A stretch of DNA of 5,443 nt from Stenotrophomonas sp. (GTDB taxonomy: Bacteria > Pseudomonadota > Gammaproteobacteria > Xanthomonadales > Xanthomonadaceae): the NCBI GenBank assembly GCA_003525885.1, contig DQIG01000243.1, forward strand, positions 6,473 to 11,915, given 5' to 3'. The notes beneath the pieces are model-generated. The model was not told the origin of the DNA, did no database searches, and saw nothing but the letters and a program-made list of their open reading frames with translations. Both the position numbers and the translations under genes were made by a program. Below, one piece after another: positions 1-5,299 of the stretch. The stretch's first letter is position 1; every line of letters starts with the position of its first letter.

Positions 1-591
1 CGGCTGCGCTGGCGGCAGGCCGCCACGGCACTTCAGCACCCGCACCTGGCCGTGGTCGAGCTGCATACGCAGGCTGGCCGGGGAGGGATTGCGTGCTGCC
101 TGCGCCTCGCGGAACACGAAACCCAGGCACTGGCCGCTGTCGGCGGCGACCTGCAACCGGCGCAGGGCGCGGTCGTCGGCCTGATGCGGCCAGCACAGCA
201 CCGCCGCGCAAGCAGCAGAACGCAGGCACTGTTCGGTCGCCCACAGCGCCTGCTTCGGCGCGGCGTGGATGATCTGCAGCTGGGCCAGGTCCAGCCCGGC
301 TGCGGCCCAGGCCGGGGCATGCGGCCGGTAGGGCGGGGCGACCAGCACGATCGGGCGGTCGCGCTGGCTCAGCTTGGCCAGCGCTGGCCAGACCAGCGCC
401 AGCTCGCCAACGCCCGGCGCCGCCTGCAGTACCTCGCACAGCCCGCTGGCCGGCCAGCCGCCGCCGGGCAGGCGTGCGTCCAATGCCGGATGCCCGCTGG
501 CCAGATGGTCGCTGGCCGGCCCCTGGCGGGCCGGGCCGCGCCACAGCTGGCGGCCATCCAGCAGCCGGTCGAGGGCGACCACGGCCCCCAT
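1..591 (-). CDS. imuA: ImuA, translesion synthesis accessory protein (3' end cut off)
   Basis: ImuA is a small protein with a RecA-like fold that works with ImuB (a catalytically dead Y-family polymerase) and DnaE2 in SOS-induced mutagenic DNA synthesis. The visible 197 residues match ImuA proteins of Xanthomonadaceae as I remember them: the opening VALDRLLDGRQLWRG, the SGHPALDARLPGGGWP segment (residues 32-47) where RecA would have its P-loop but which has no GK[ST] here, the IVLVAPPYRPHAPAW stretch (81-95), the LWATEQCLRS segment (116-125), and VLKCRGGLPPAQP close to the usual C-terminus. Only a few codons should be missing past position 1. The ATG at 591-589 is chosen because GGAGG (604-600) lies 8 nt upstream; a GTG at 606-604 would add five residues. 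The stop of a 22-codon upstream frame overlaps this ATG. imuB and dnaE2 are expected beyond the left edge. The family assignment is from memory, not a search. Confidence 0.88.
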   Translation of the reverse strand, partial: MGAVVALDRLLDGRQLWRGPARQGPASDHLASGHPALDARLPGGGWPASGLCEVLQAAPGVGELALVWPALAKLSQRDRPIVLVAPPYRPHAPAWAAAGLDLAQLQIIHAAPKQALWATEQCLRSAACAAVLCWPHQADDRALRRLQVAADSGQCLGFVFREAQAARNPSPASLRMQLDHGQVRVLKCRGGLPPAQP

Positions 592-659
592 CAGCCGGTC
601 CTCCACGGGAGGCGCCGGGTGGGCTGGAAGCGGCGGGAATGGGCGGAAACGGCAGGCAT
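591..659 (-). other. Possible 22-codon upstream ORF in the imuA leader
   Basis: An ATG at 659-657 opens a frame of 22 codons, rich in arginine (MPAVSAHSRRFQPTRRLPWR then TG), ending in TGA at 593-591. The stop overlaps the imuA start as TGATG, the arrangement seen in translational coupling. There is no convincing ribosome binding site before it, and a short open frame is common by chance in DNA this rich in G+C. It is therefore a candidate leader peptide at best. Confidence 0.2.
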
Positions 660-777
660 GGCGCGAGTATCGACGGGCCGGTATCAGGGGCTGAGACCGG
701 ACATGCTACTCGCGTTGTAAGTAGAATTACTAATGAAATCGGAAGGTCGGGTTTCAGGTTGCTGAAGGGGTAAAGGA
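592..777. other. imuA upstream region with no confident gene
   Basis: This 186-bp stretch separates imuA from the hairpin at 778-797. It contains the imuA ribosome binding site (600-604), the doubtful 22-codon frame (591-659) and the LexA box (718-733). Plus-strand open frames crossing it are antisense extensions over imuA with no recognisable protein content. If transcription starts near the LexA box, the imuA mRNA has an unusually long leader of roughly 100 nt or more. Confidence 0.6.
718..733 (-). promoter_or_regulatory. LexA box (SOS operator) upstream of imuA
   Basis: On the minus strand the site reads TTAGTAATTCTACTTA. The LexA motif described for Xylella and Xanthomonas is TTAG-N6-TACTA; here TTAG and TACT are matched and only the last base differs. 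Read on the plus strand it is TAAG-N6-TACTA, also one mismatch, so the site is an almost symmetric dyad (TTAGTA, 4 bases, TACTTA). It lies about 127 nt upstream of the imuA start, in a stretch much richer in A+T than its surroundings. Since imuA cassettes are normally LexA targets, this is most likely the operator of the cassette promoter. I could not fix the -10 and -35 boxes. Confidence 0.78.
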
Positions 778-797
778 GTGCCGACCCAGGTCGGCAC
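778..797 (-). terminator. Hairpin after the cyclase gene, probable terminator and dispersed repeat
   Basis: A perfect 9-bp inverted repeat, GTGCCGACC and GGTCGGCAC, is separated by 2 bases (778-786 and 789-797). It begins 13 nt beyond the stop codon of the cyclase gene. On the minus strand it is followed by TCCTTTA, a weak T-rich tail, so it may end transcription of the LysR/DsbA/cyclase group before the imuA promoter. The same core (GTGCCGACC... followed by CCCAC) recurs in decayed form at 3568-3590. That, with my memory of Stenotrophomonas intergenic sequences, suggests it is also one member of a dispersed palindromic family. Confidence 0.55.
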
Positions 798-810
798 CCA
801 CGGCCCCCGG

Positions 811-1818
811 TTACGGGCGGACCGGCAATGCCACCGGGCGCAGCGGCGCGGCATCACCGCCACGGATCTTCAGTGGGCCGCCAATGAAGGCGAACTCGTA
901 GACCTTGTCGCGGGCCAGTTCGTCCAGCGCCACCAACTCGATGATCGGCGCGCCCTGCTGGGCCAGCAGGTAGGTGTGCAGCGGCACGTAGTCGTCGGAC
1001 ACTTCCGAGGGGAAGGTCTCGAAGCTGAGGTTGTCGGCACCGACGATCATCGCGCCGCTGTCCTCGACCAGGAAGCGCGCCGCGTCCAGGCCCATGCCCG
1101 GCGGATTGGCCATGTAGTCCTTGGGCTGCTCGAACAGACGCATGCGGCCGGTGCGGATCAGTACCACGTCGCCCTGCTGCAGCTTCACCTTCTGGCGTGC
1201 CAGTGCATCCTTCAGGTCCTGGCGGGTGACGCGGTAGCTGTCCGGCAGCATGTCCACGCCCTTGGCGGCGGCCACGTCGATCAGCACGCCACGCGCGATC
1301 AGCGGCGGAAATTTCTCGATGCCGGTGACATTCCAGCCGCGATCGCCGAGGTGCTTGTCGGCCTCGAAGCCGTTCCAGATCTTTCCGTGGATGCCGAAGT
1401 GGTTCAGCGCATCGATGTGGGTGCCGGTGTGGCTGTACATCGAGAACGCGGTGCCGGTGTAGCTGCGGGTGAGGTTCATGGTTTCACCCACACCCATCGG
1501 ATCATCCATCACCGTGCCGCGCGGGGTATGGGTCATCCAGAACTGGTAGTGCGGGTCGCCGGCATCCTGCCAGCTGGGCATGCCGACGTAGTACTCGGTG
1601 GCCAGGTCATAGGCCTTGCCACCGCTGACCCGCGACAGGATCGCCGCGCGCGAGGCTTCAGTGATCAGGTTGAGGCGGCCGATCTCGTCCTTCGGCCCCC
1701 AGGGGCTGGTGCCGACCTGCTGGCCGGAGGGAACGCGTTCGTGCGCGGACACGGTGGTGGAAGCGGCGGTGCCGGCCAGCAGCAGGGCCAGCGCGGTGGC
1801 CAGGGTGTGTGGGGTCAT
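811..1818 (-). CDS. Exported cyclase-family metal-dependent hydrolase (KynB/isatin hydrolase-like)
   Basis: This 335-residue protein belongs to the cyclase family (Pfam Cyclase), which includes kynurenine formamidase KynB and isatin hydrolase: metal-dependent enzymes that open amide or lactam bonds. The signature HTGTHIDALNH is at residues 130-140, giving the expected metal ligands His130, His134, Asp136 and His140. Other family landmarks are the GPKDEIGRLNLIT segment (41-53), QGDVVLIRTG (215-224), HTYLL (281-285), Glu294 in the IIELVALDEL segment, and PLKIRGGDAAPLRPVAL near the end. Residues 1-25 look like a Sec signal peptide with cleavage after VSA, although the n-region has no Lys or Arg. 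The protein is thus probably periplasmic or secreted, and longer than the roughly 210-residue cytosolic KynB. The start has a strong AAGGAGA site (1831-1825). It follows the DsbA-family gene by 35 nt, suggesting cotranscription. The substrate is unknown; a true KynB role is unlikely given export and no kynurenine genes nearby. Confidence 0.9.
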   Translation of the reverse strand: MTPHTLATALALLLAGTAASTTVSAHERVPSGQQVGTSPWGPKDEIGRLNLITEASRAAILSRVSGGKAYDLATEYYVGMPSWQDAGDPHYQFWMTHTPRGTVMDDPMGVGETMNLTRSYTGTAFSMYSHTGTHIDALNHFGIHGKIWNGFEADKHLGDRGWNVTGIEKFPPLIARGVLIDVAAAKGVDMLPDSYRVTRQDLKDALARQKVKLQQGDVVLIRTGRMRLFEQPKDYMANPPGMGLDAARFLVEDSGAMIVGADNLSFETFPSEVSDDYVPLHTYLLAQQGAPIIELVALDELARDKVYEFAFIGGPLKIRGGDAAPLRPVALPVRP

Positions 1819-1824
1819 GGGAAA

Positions 1825-1831
1825 TCTCCTT
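1825..1831 (-). promoter_or_regulatory. Ribosome binding site of the cyclase gene
   Basis: AAGGAGA on the minus strand, 6 nt before the ATG at 1818-1816. It is the best Shine-Dalgarno sequence in the window and fixes the start codon of the exported hydrolase, and so supports the signal peptide being part of the protein. Confidence 0.75.
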
Positions 1832-1853
1832 GCAGGGTGGGGGAGGGGGCGGC

Positions 1854-2504
1854 TCAGGTCGCGACCAGGGGCGCCAGGGCCTGGCGCAGGTGTGGCAGCG
1901 GCAGGGTCTGCAGGTGCAGGCCGTTGCCGCCGATCACGGTGGGAATGGAGCGGATGCCGAGGGCAGCGGCTTCGGCACGATCGGCCTGCACGCGCTGGCG
2001 CACTGCGTCGCTGCGCATGTGTTCAGCGAAGGCGCCACGTGGATGGCCCAGCGATTCGGCGATATCCAGCAGGACTTCGGCATCGCCGATGTTGCGGTGC
2101 TGGTGCAGGTGCGCCCATTGCACCGCGTCGAACATCGCGCCATGGGCGTCATTGCCGCCGATCAGCCCTGCGGTCTGGCAGGCCAGTGCGCCGAGCCAGC
2201 CGGACGGATACTCGAAGTCCTGTGCGCGCATGCCTTCGATATCGATGCGCGCGGTGTCTTCATGCGCGGCGCAGTCGGTCCAGTGGCGCAGGATGATCGC
2301 CTTGGCGCGCTCCATCGAGCCGAACACCTCGACCATCTGCGCGCGCGAGTCCTGCAGCACGAAGCTGCGGTGGCGCACCTGGATGCCGAGTTCGGCGGAG
2401 ACCTGCTGCAGGCGCGGGGCCAGTACGAAGCACCAGCCGCAGACCACGTCGTGGAAGAAATCGACCACCGGCGCAGCGGTGGCGGGGGAAGGAACGGAAG
2501 ACAT
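1854..2504 (-). CDS. DsbA-family thioredoxin-fold oxidoreductase, cytosolic (FrnE-like)
   Basis: This 216-residue protein has the DsbA-like thioredoxin fold with inserted helical domain, as in FrnE and 2-hydroxychromene-2-carboxylate isomerase relatives. The opening strand VVDFFHDVVCGWC (residues 13-25) carries a CGWC redox motif (Cys22, Cys25). The matching cis-proline is Pro188 in RSIPTVI, followed by the usual glycine turn. Both redox cysteines are present, favouring thiol oxidoreductase or disulfide isomerase chemistry over the isomerase branch that lacks them. There is no signal peptide, so it should act in the cytoplasm, unlike its downstream neighbour. Two further cysteines (Cys78, Cys109) lie in the helical part. 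It lies between the LysR gene (92 nt upstream) and the cyclase gene (35 nt downstream), all on the same strand, so it is probably in one unit with the cyclase. The GGCAGG ribosome binding site at the start is weak. The physiological substrate cannot be told. Confidence 0.87.
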   Translation of the reverse strand: MSSVPSPATAAPVVDFFHDVVCGWCFVLAPRLQQVSAELGIQVRHRSFVLQDSRAQMVEVFGSMERAKAIILRHWTDCAAHEDTARIDIEGMRAQDFEYPSGWLGALACQTAGLIGGNDAHGAMFDAVQWAHLHQHRNIGDAEVLLDIAESLGHPRGAFAEHMRSDAVRQRVQADRAEAAALGIRSIPTVIGGNGLHLQTLPLPHLRQALAPLVAT

Positions 2505-2596
2505 CTGCCTGCCATCGGTGAGAGGGGAGGCGGCAGGTTAGGCAGCGCGGCGGGGCGGAAACAGCACGCCGCCGGCAGCTCAGTTTTCGCTGGCGG

Positions 2597-3502
2597 TTAC
2601 GAATCCAGGCCGGCGCAGCCGGGCAGCTCGGCGTGCAGGAAATCGATGAAGGCACGCACCTTGGGTTGCAGGTGGCGCGATGTGGGATAGACCGCATGCA
2701 CGAAGCGCGGCGGATAGCGGTGGTCGGGCAGCACCTGCTGCAGATCGCCACGGGCCAGCGCCGGTGCCGCCAGGAACGAGGGCAGGGCACCGATGCCCAT
2801 GCCGGCCACCAGCAGATCGCGCAGCAGCAGGCTGTTGTTGACGGTGACACGCGCCGGCAGGGTGATCGTTACCTGGCCATCGGGGCCGAGCAGCGGCCAG
2901 CTGCCGGGCGAGTCGGACAGGCTGTAGGCCAGCACGCTGTGCGCCTGCAGCTCGTCCACCGCCTGCGGTGCCGGATGCTGCCGCAGGTAGGACGGCGCCG
3001 CGCACAGCACCTGCTGCAGCGAGGCCAGCCGGCGTGCCACCAGGCGTGAATCATCCAGTTCGGCACGCAGCCGCAGCGACACATCGAAACCTTCGCCGAC
3101 CGCATCGAGCAGGCGGTCTTCCATCACCAGGTCCAGTGACAGCTGCGGATGCTGCTGCAGGAAGCGTGGCAACAACGGCGATAGCGTACTCAGCGCGAAC
3201 GACTGCGGTGCATTGACACGCAGGCGCCCGGCCACGTCGCCGCGCTGTTCGGTAATGCCGCGTTCCAGCGCCTCCAGTTCGTCGAGCAGGCGGCAGCATT
3301 CGCGGTAATAGGCGTGGCCGGTCTCGGTCAGGCTCATGCGCCGCGTGGTCCGCTGCAGCAATACCACGCCCAGGTGCGCTTCCAGCGTGCGCAACTGCTT
3401 GCTGAGCCCGGCGGGCGACATGCCCAGGTCTTCGGCAGCGCGGGCCAGTTCGCCGCGTTCGACGATGCGGCGGAAGGCACGCATCAGGTTGAAGGAATCC
3501 AT
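2597..3502 (-). CDS. LysR-type transcriptional regulator
   Basis: A 301-residue LysR-type regulator of normal length. Residues 1-60 form the winged helix-turn-helix: LARAAEDLGMSPAGLSKQLR (19-38) is the helix-turn-helix core and LGVVLLQRTTRRMSLTETG (44-62) the wing. A linker helix follows (about 63-88), then a periplasmic-binding-protein-like effector domain (about 92-293) with the usual GRLRVNAPQSF opening. The overall pattern resembles the CrgA/AaeR-type subgroup. The ATG at 3502-3500 is chosen because MDSFNLMRAFRRIVERG is a normal LysR N-terminus. An in-frame ATG 45 nt further upstream lies in the loop of a SMAG palindrome and would add the odd tail MAWIYNDALIAPGTG. Neither start has a good Shine-Dalgarno sequence. 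It is upstream of and co-directional with the DsbA-family and cyclase genes, and divergent from the hydroxylase-like gene; either or both may be its targets. The effector is unknown. Confidence 0.92.
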   Translation of the reverse strand: MDSFNLMRAFRRIVERGELARAAEDLGMSPAGLSKQLRTLEAHLGVVLLQRTTRRMSLTETGHAYYRECCRLLDELEALERGITEQRGDVAGRLRVNAPQSFALSTLSPLLPRFLQQHPQLSLDLVMEDRLLDAVGEGFDVSLRLRAELDDSRLVARRLASLQQVLCAAPSYLRQHPAPQAVDELQAHSVLAYSLSDSPGSWPLLGPDGQVTITLPARVTVNNSLLLRDLLVAGMGIGALPSFLAAPALARGDLQQVLPDHRYPPRFVHAVYPTSRHLQPKVRAFIDFLHAELPGCAGLDS

Positions 3503-3532
3503 GCCGGTCCCGGGCGCGATGAGGGCGTCATT

Positions 3533-3555
3533 GTAGATCCACGCCATGCGTGGAT
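3533..3555 (+). repeat. SMAG-type GTAG palindrome
   Basis: GTAG (3533-3536) is followed by an 8-bp perfect stem, ATCCACGC and GCGTGGAT, around a CAT loop (3545-3547). GTAG-headed stem-loops are the hallmark of the SMAG repeats described in Stenotrophomonas maltophilia, which are REP-like and dispersed between genes. It lies 30 nt upstream of the LysR start. The loop CAT reads as ATG on the minus strand, in frame with LysR. A near-identical copy is at 5267-5288. Confidence 0.8.
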
Positions 3556-3567
3556 GCAGGAAGCACG

Positions 3568-3590
3568 GTGCCGACCAGGATTGGCATCCA
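3568..3590 (+). repeat. Decayed palindrome paired with the SMAG element
   Basis: GTGCCGACC (3568-3576), four bases, then TTGGCATCCAC (3581-3591 region) resembles the hairpin at 778-797 with its CCCAC tail, but the right arm has lost full complementarity: the TGCCGA/TTGGCA stem includes one G-T pair. It sits 12 nt after the SMAG element, in the spacing of a two-hairpin unit. I read it as an eroded repeat copy. Confidence 0.45.
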
Positions 3591-3676
3591 CCTGCGGCAC
3601 GCGATTGCGCCGTTTGTTCAAGCCGCCAACCCGCATGTCACGCCAGCATGCAGTCCCCTCACTTCCCGGGTTGCCT

Positions 3677-4567
3677 ATGAAACACTGGATCCTCCGCCTG
3701 TACGCCCCGTTGTTCCTGCTGGGTTTCGTTGTCGTTGCCGTCGTCTGGGTCGGCCACTATCACGGTGACCCGCTATGGTTGCTGGCCTTGCTGGTAGTCG
3801 CCATCGCGGTCTCGTTCGCCGCCGAGCGCGCGTGGCCCTACGACCCTGTGTTCAACCACGGCCAGGACGACAGCCTGCGTGACACCCTGCATGCACTGGT
3901 CAACGAAAGCCTGAACCTGCTGTCGATCGCGGCGGTGCCTCTGCTGGCCGCAATCATTCCGTGGCAGGTGTGGCCGGTACAGTGGCCGTTCGCATTGCAG
4001 GTACTGGTTGCCATCATCGCCGCCGATCTCGGCATCACCCTGGTGCACTACGCCAGCCATCGCATCGGCTGGTTGTGGCGCCTGCATGCGGTGCATCACA
4101 GCGTCACCCGCATGTACGGCTTCAACGGTCTGATGAAACACCCGCTGCACCAGGCGGCCGAAGCGGTGGGTGGCGTACTGCCGCTGCTGGTGCTGGGCCT
4201 GCCGATGCCGGTGGCTGCGGTACTGGCCTTCGCCATTGCCATCCAGCTGTTGCTGCAGCATTCCAACGTGGACATGCGCCCGGGTGTGCTGGGCCGGGTG
4301 ATGGCGTGGGCGCCGCTGCACCGCTTCCACCACATGCGTTACGGCACCGCTGGCGACGTCAACTTCGGCCTGTTCCTGACTGCCTGGGATCATCTGCTGG
4401 GGACTGCCTTCGATGCGCCAGGCTATCGGCTGCAGCAACATGATCTTGGCATCGGCAGCCAACCGGATTATCCGCGCGATTACTCCGGGCAGCTGCTGGC
4501 ACCGTTCCGCGAACTGCCGCATGCCGAGGTGCCGGAGCTGCCTGCAGGCCTGCGCAGGCGCGAATGA
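3677..4567 (+). CDS. Fatty acid hydroxylase / sterol desaturase family membrane protein
   Basis: This 296-residue integral membrane protein has the histidine-box pattern of the fatty acid hydroxylase superfamily, di-iron oxygenases that hydroxylate or desaturate lipids. The boxes are HYASH (His124, His128), HAVHH (His137, His140, His141), a single His195 in LLLQHSN, and HRFHH (His215, His218, His219), followed by the conserved GDVNFG (226-231) and WDHLLGT (237-243). Hydrophobic segments at about 9-26, 33-49, 79-96, 104-123 and 165-193 fit a multi-span protein with the histidines on the cytoplasmic face. The ATG at 3677 gives a normal N-terminus directly before the first membrane helix; an in-frame ATG at 3634 would add 14 residues, and neither has a clear Shine-Dalgarno sequence. 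The gene is divergent from LysR and convergent with the AraC gene, ending 9 bp from the latter's stop. It is not part of a visible lipid or hopanoid cluster, so the lipid substrate is open. Confidence 0.9.
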   Translation: MKHWILRLYAPLFLLGFVVVAVVWVGHYHGDPLWLLALLVVAIAVSFAAERAWPYDPVFNHGQDDSLRDTLHALVNESLNLLSIAAVPLLAAIIPWQVWPVQWPFALQVLVAIIAADLGITLVHYASHRIGWLWRLHAVHHSVTRMYGFNGLMKHPLHQAAEAVGGVLPLLVLGLPMPVAAVLAFAIAIQLLLQHSNVDMRPGVLGRVMAWAPLHRFHHMRYGTAGDVNFGLFLTAWDHLLGTAFDAPGYRLQQHDLGIGSQPDYPRDYSGQLLAPFRELPHAEVPELPAGLRRRE

Positions 4568-4576
4568 TCGAACAGG

Positions 4577-5257
4577 TCAGGCCGCGTGCAGCTGCAGGCC
4601 CTGCAGCTGCGCGGCACTGATGCCGAACATGCGGCGCAGGCTGCGTGACAGATGGGCCAGGTCGGCGAATCCGGCGGCATGCGCACTGTCGGTCAGGTTG
4701 TGCCCGCGCAGATGATGCATGATCGCGCGGCGCAGCCGCTGCCACAGCACCCAGCCGCGCAGGGTCACTGCCAGCTCGGTCTGGAAACGCCGGTGCAGCT
4801 GGCTGGTCGACAGGTGCGCCGCCTCGGCGATGTCGACAGCCGGCACCGGGCCGGGCAGGTGCTGGGCGATACGGGCCAGCGCCGCCTGCACGCGGCGGTC
4901 GAGTGGTTGTGCGCGGCTCAACCGTGGCAACCAGTCGCGCAGTTCCAGCGCGTTGCCCGGCAGCGCGTGCAGATGCTGCTGGATCTGGGTGGGATCGGCA
5001 TGGGCCGGCTCGAGGAACACCGTGCAGCCCGCTTCTGGCGCCGACAGGATCGCATGCGTCTGGAAGGAGGGCAGCCACAGCCGTTGGCCCTGCTGCCGTA
5101 CGCCATCGACTTCGACCTGCCAGGGCGTACCCTCGCTCAGCAGCAGTTGATGGGCGTAGTGCGCGTGTGCGGCGCTGTCACCGGCATTGCCGTGAAGCAC
5201 GGCGGCGTGCGCATCCAGCAGCAACGTGCCATTCCAGGGCAGGGCGAGGGAGGACAT
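4577..5257 (-). CDS. AraC-family transcriptional regulator
   Basis: A 226-residue regulator with the AraC/XylS DNA-binding domain at the C-terminus. The first helix-turn-helix is about residues 141-164 (VDIAEAAHLSTSQLHRRFQTEL) and the second about 188-214 (LTDSAHAAGFADLAHLSRSL then RRMFGIS), including the typical AAGFADLAHLSRSLRRMFG signature. Residues 1-85 form a short cupin-like sensor region with a histidine-rich HAHYAHQLLLS segment (31-41) and WLPSFQTHAI (61-70). It is shorter than the usual 250-300 residues, mainly in the N-terminal domain. The ATG at 5257-5255 is chosen; an upstream in-frame ATG (5281-5279) lies in a SMAG loop and would add MAWIYNPS, and a still longer frame runs through a second palindrome, so neither extension is credible. 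No start has a good ribosome binding site. It is convergent with the hydroxylase-like gene; its target is unknown. Confidence 0.87.
   Translation of the reverse strand: MSSLALPWNGTLLLDAHAAVLHGNAGDSAAHAHYAHQLLLSEGTPWQVEVDGVRQQGQRLWLPSFQTHAILSAPEAGCTVFLEPAHADPTQIQQHLHALPGNALELRDWLPRLSRAQPLDRRVQAALARIAQHLPGPVPAVDIAEAAHLSTSQLHRRFQTELAVTLRGWVLWQRLRRAIMHHLRGHNLTDSAHAAGFADLAHLSRSLRRMFGISAAQLQGLQLHAA
4588..4610. repeat. Perfect 11-bp inverted repeat within the 3' end of the AraC gene
   Basis: GCAGCTGCAGG and CCTGCAGCTGC are separated by one base (C at 4599). It lies 20 bp past the hydroxylase stop and inside the last codons of the AraC gene (coding LQGLQL). Being downstream of one gene and at the end of the convergent one, it could slow or end transcription from both sides, but there is no T-run on either strand and the pattern also follows from leucine/glutamine codons, so a terminator role is only possible. 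Confidence 0.35.
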
Positions 5258-5266
5258 GGAGGGATT

Positions 5267-5288
5267 GTAGATCCACGCCATGCTGGAT
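5267..5288 (+). repeat. SMAG-type GTAG palindrome, one-base-deleted copy
   Basis: GTAG (5267-5270) is followed by ATCCACGC, loop CAT, and GCTGGAT. It is the same as the copy at 3533-3555 except that one G of the right arm is missing, leaving a bulged C in the stem. It ends 9 nt upstream of the AraC start, and its loop again supplies a minus-strand ATG in frame with the downstream gene. Confidence 0.75.
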
Positions 5289-5299
5289 CGAAATGAATC

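Larger units (their letters stand above)
3503..3676. promoter_or_regulatory. Divergent LysR / hydroxylase intergenic region
   Basis: This 174-bp gap must hold the promoters of the minus-strand LysR gene and the plus-strand hydroxylase-like gene. LysR regulators usually bind such gaps, but I see no strong T-N11-A dyad. A short dyad ATGA-N5-TCAT (3519-3531) lies just upstream of the LysR start and TTG-N11-CAA (3605-3621) lies nearer the hydroxylase gene; both are too short to call operators. Two palindromic repeats, 3533-3555 and 3568-3586, occupy the LysR-proximal part. No convincing -10/-35 pair could be assigned by eye. Confidence 0.4.

Noticed and set aside
375..390. 16-base perfect palindrome TGGCCAGCGCTGGCCA within imuA
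   Set aside because: It lies in conserved coding sequence of alanine and leucine codons in high-G+C DNA; no reason to think it has a separate role.
52..720. A 222-codon plus-strand open frame over the left end
   Set aside because: It is antisense to imuA, Arg/Gln/Ala-rich with no recognisable motif, and ends in the imuA regulatory region.
778..2541. A 587-codon plus-strand open frame starting with GTG
   Set aside because: It is antisense to the cyclase and DsbA-family genes, begins inside a repeat hairpin, has a low-complexity His/Gln/Arg/Gly-rich composition and no domain I recognise. The minus-strand genes have clear catalytic motifs, so this is a high-G+C shadow.
2547..2572. Possible terminator hairpin between the LysR and DsbA-family genes (GCGGCG and CGCCGC)
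   Set aside because: Only six paired bases around a 14-base loop in very G+C-rich DNA, with no T-run.
3605..3621. TTG-N11-CAA as a LysR operator
   Set aside because: Three-base arms with spacing that does not fit the T-N11-A LysR motif well; too weak to annotate as a site.
3314..3676. N-terminal extension of the hydroxylase-like protein back to 3314
   Set aside because: The extra 121 codons overlap the LysR coding region antisense and cross the SMAG repeats. The protein family starts close to the first membrane helix, as does the ATG at 3677.
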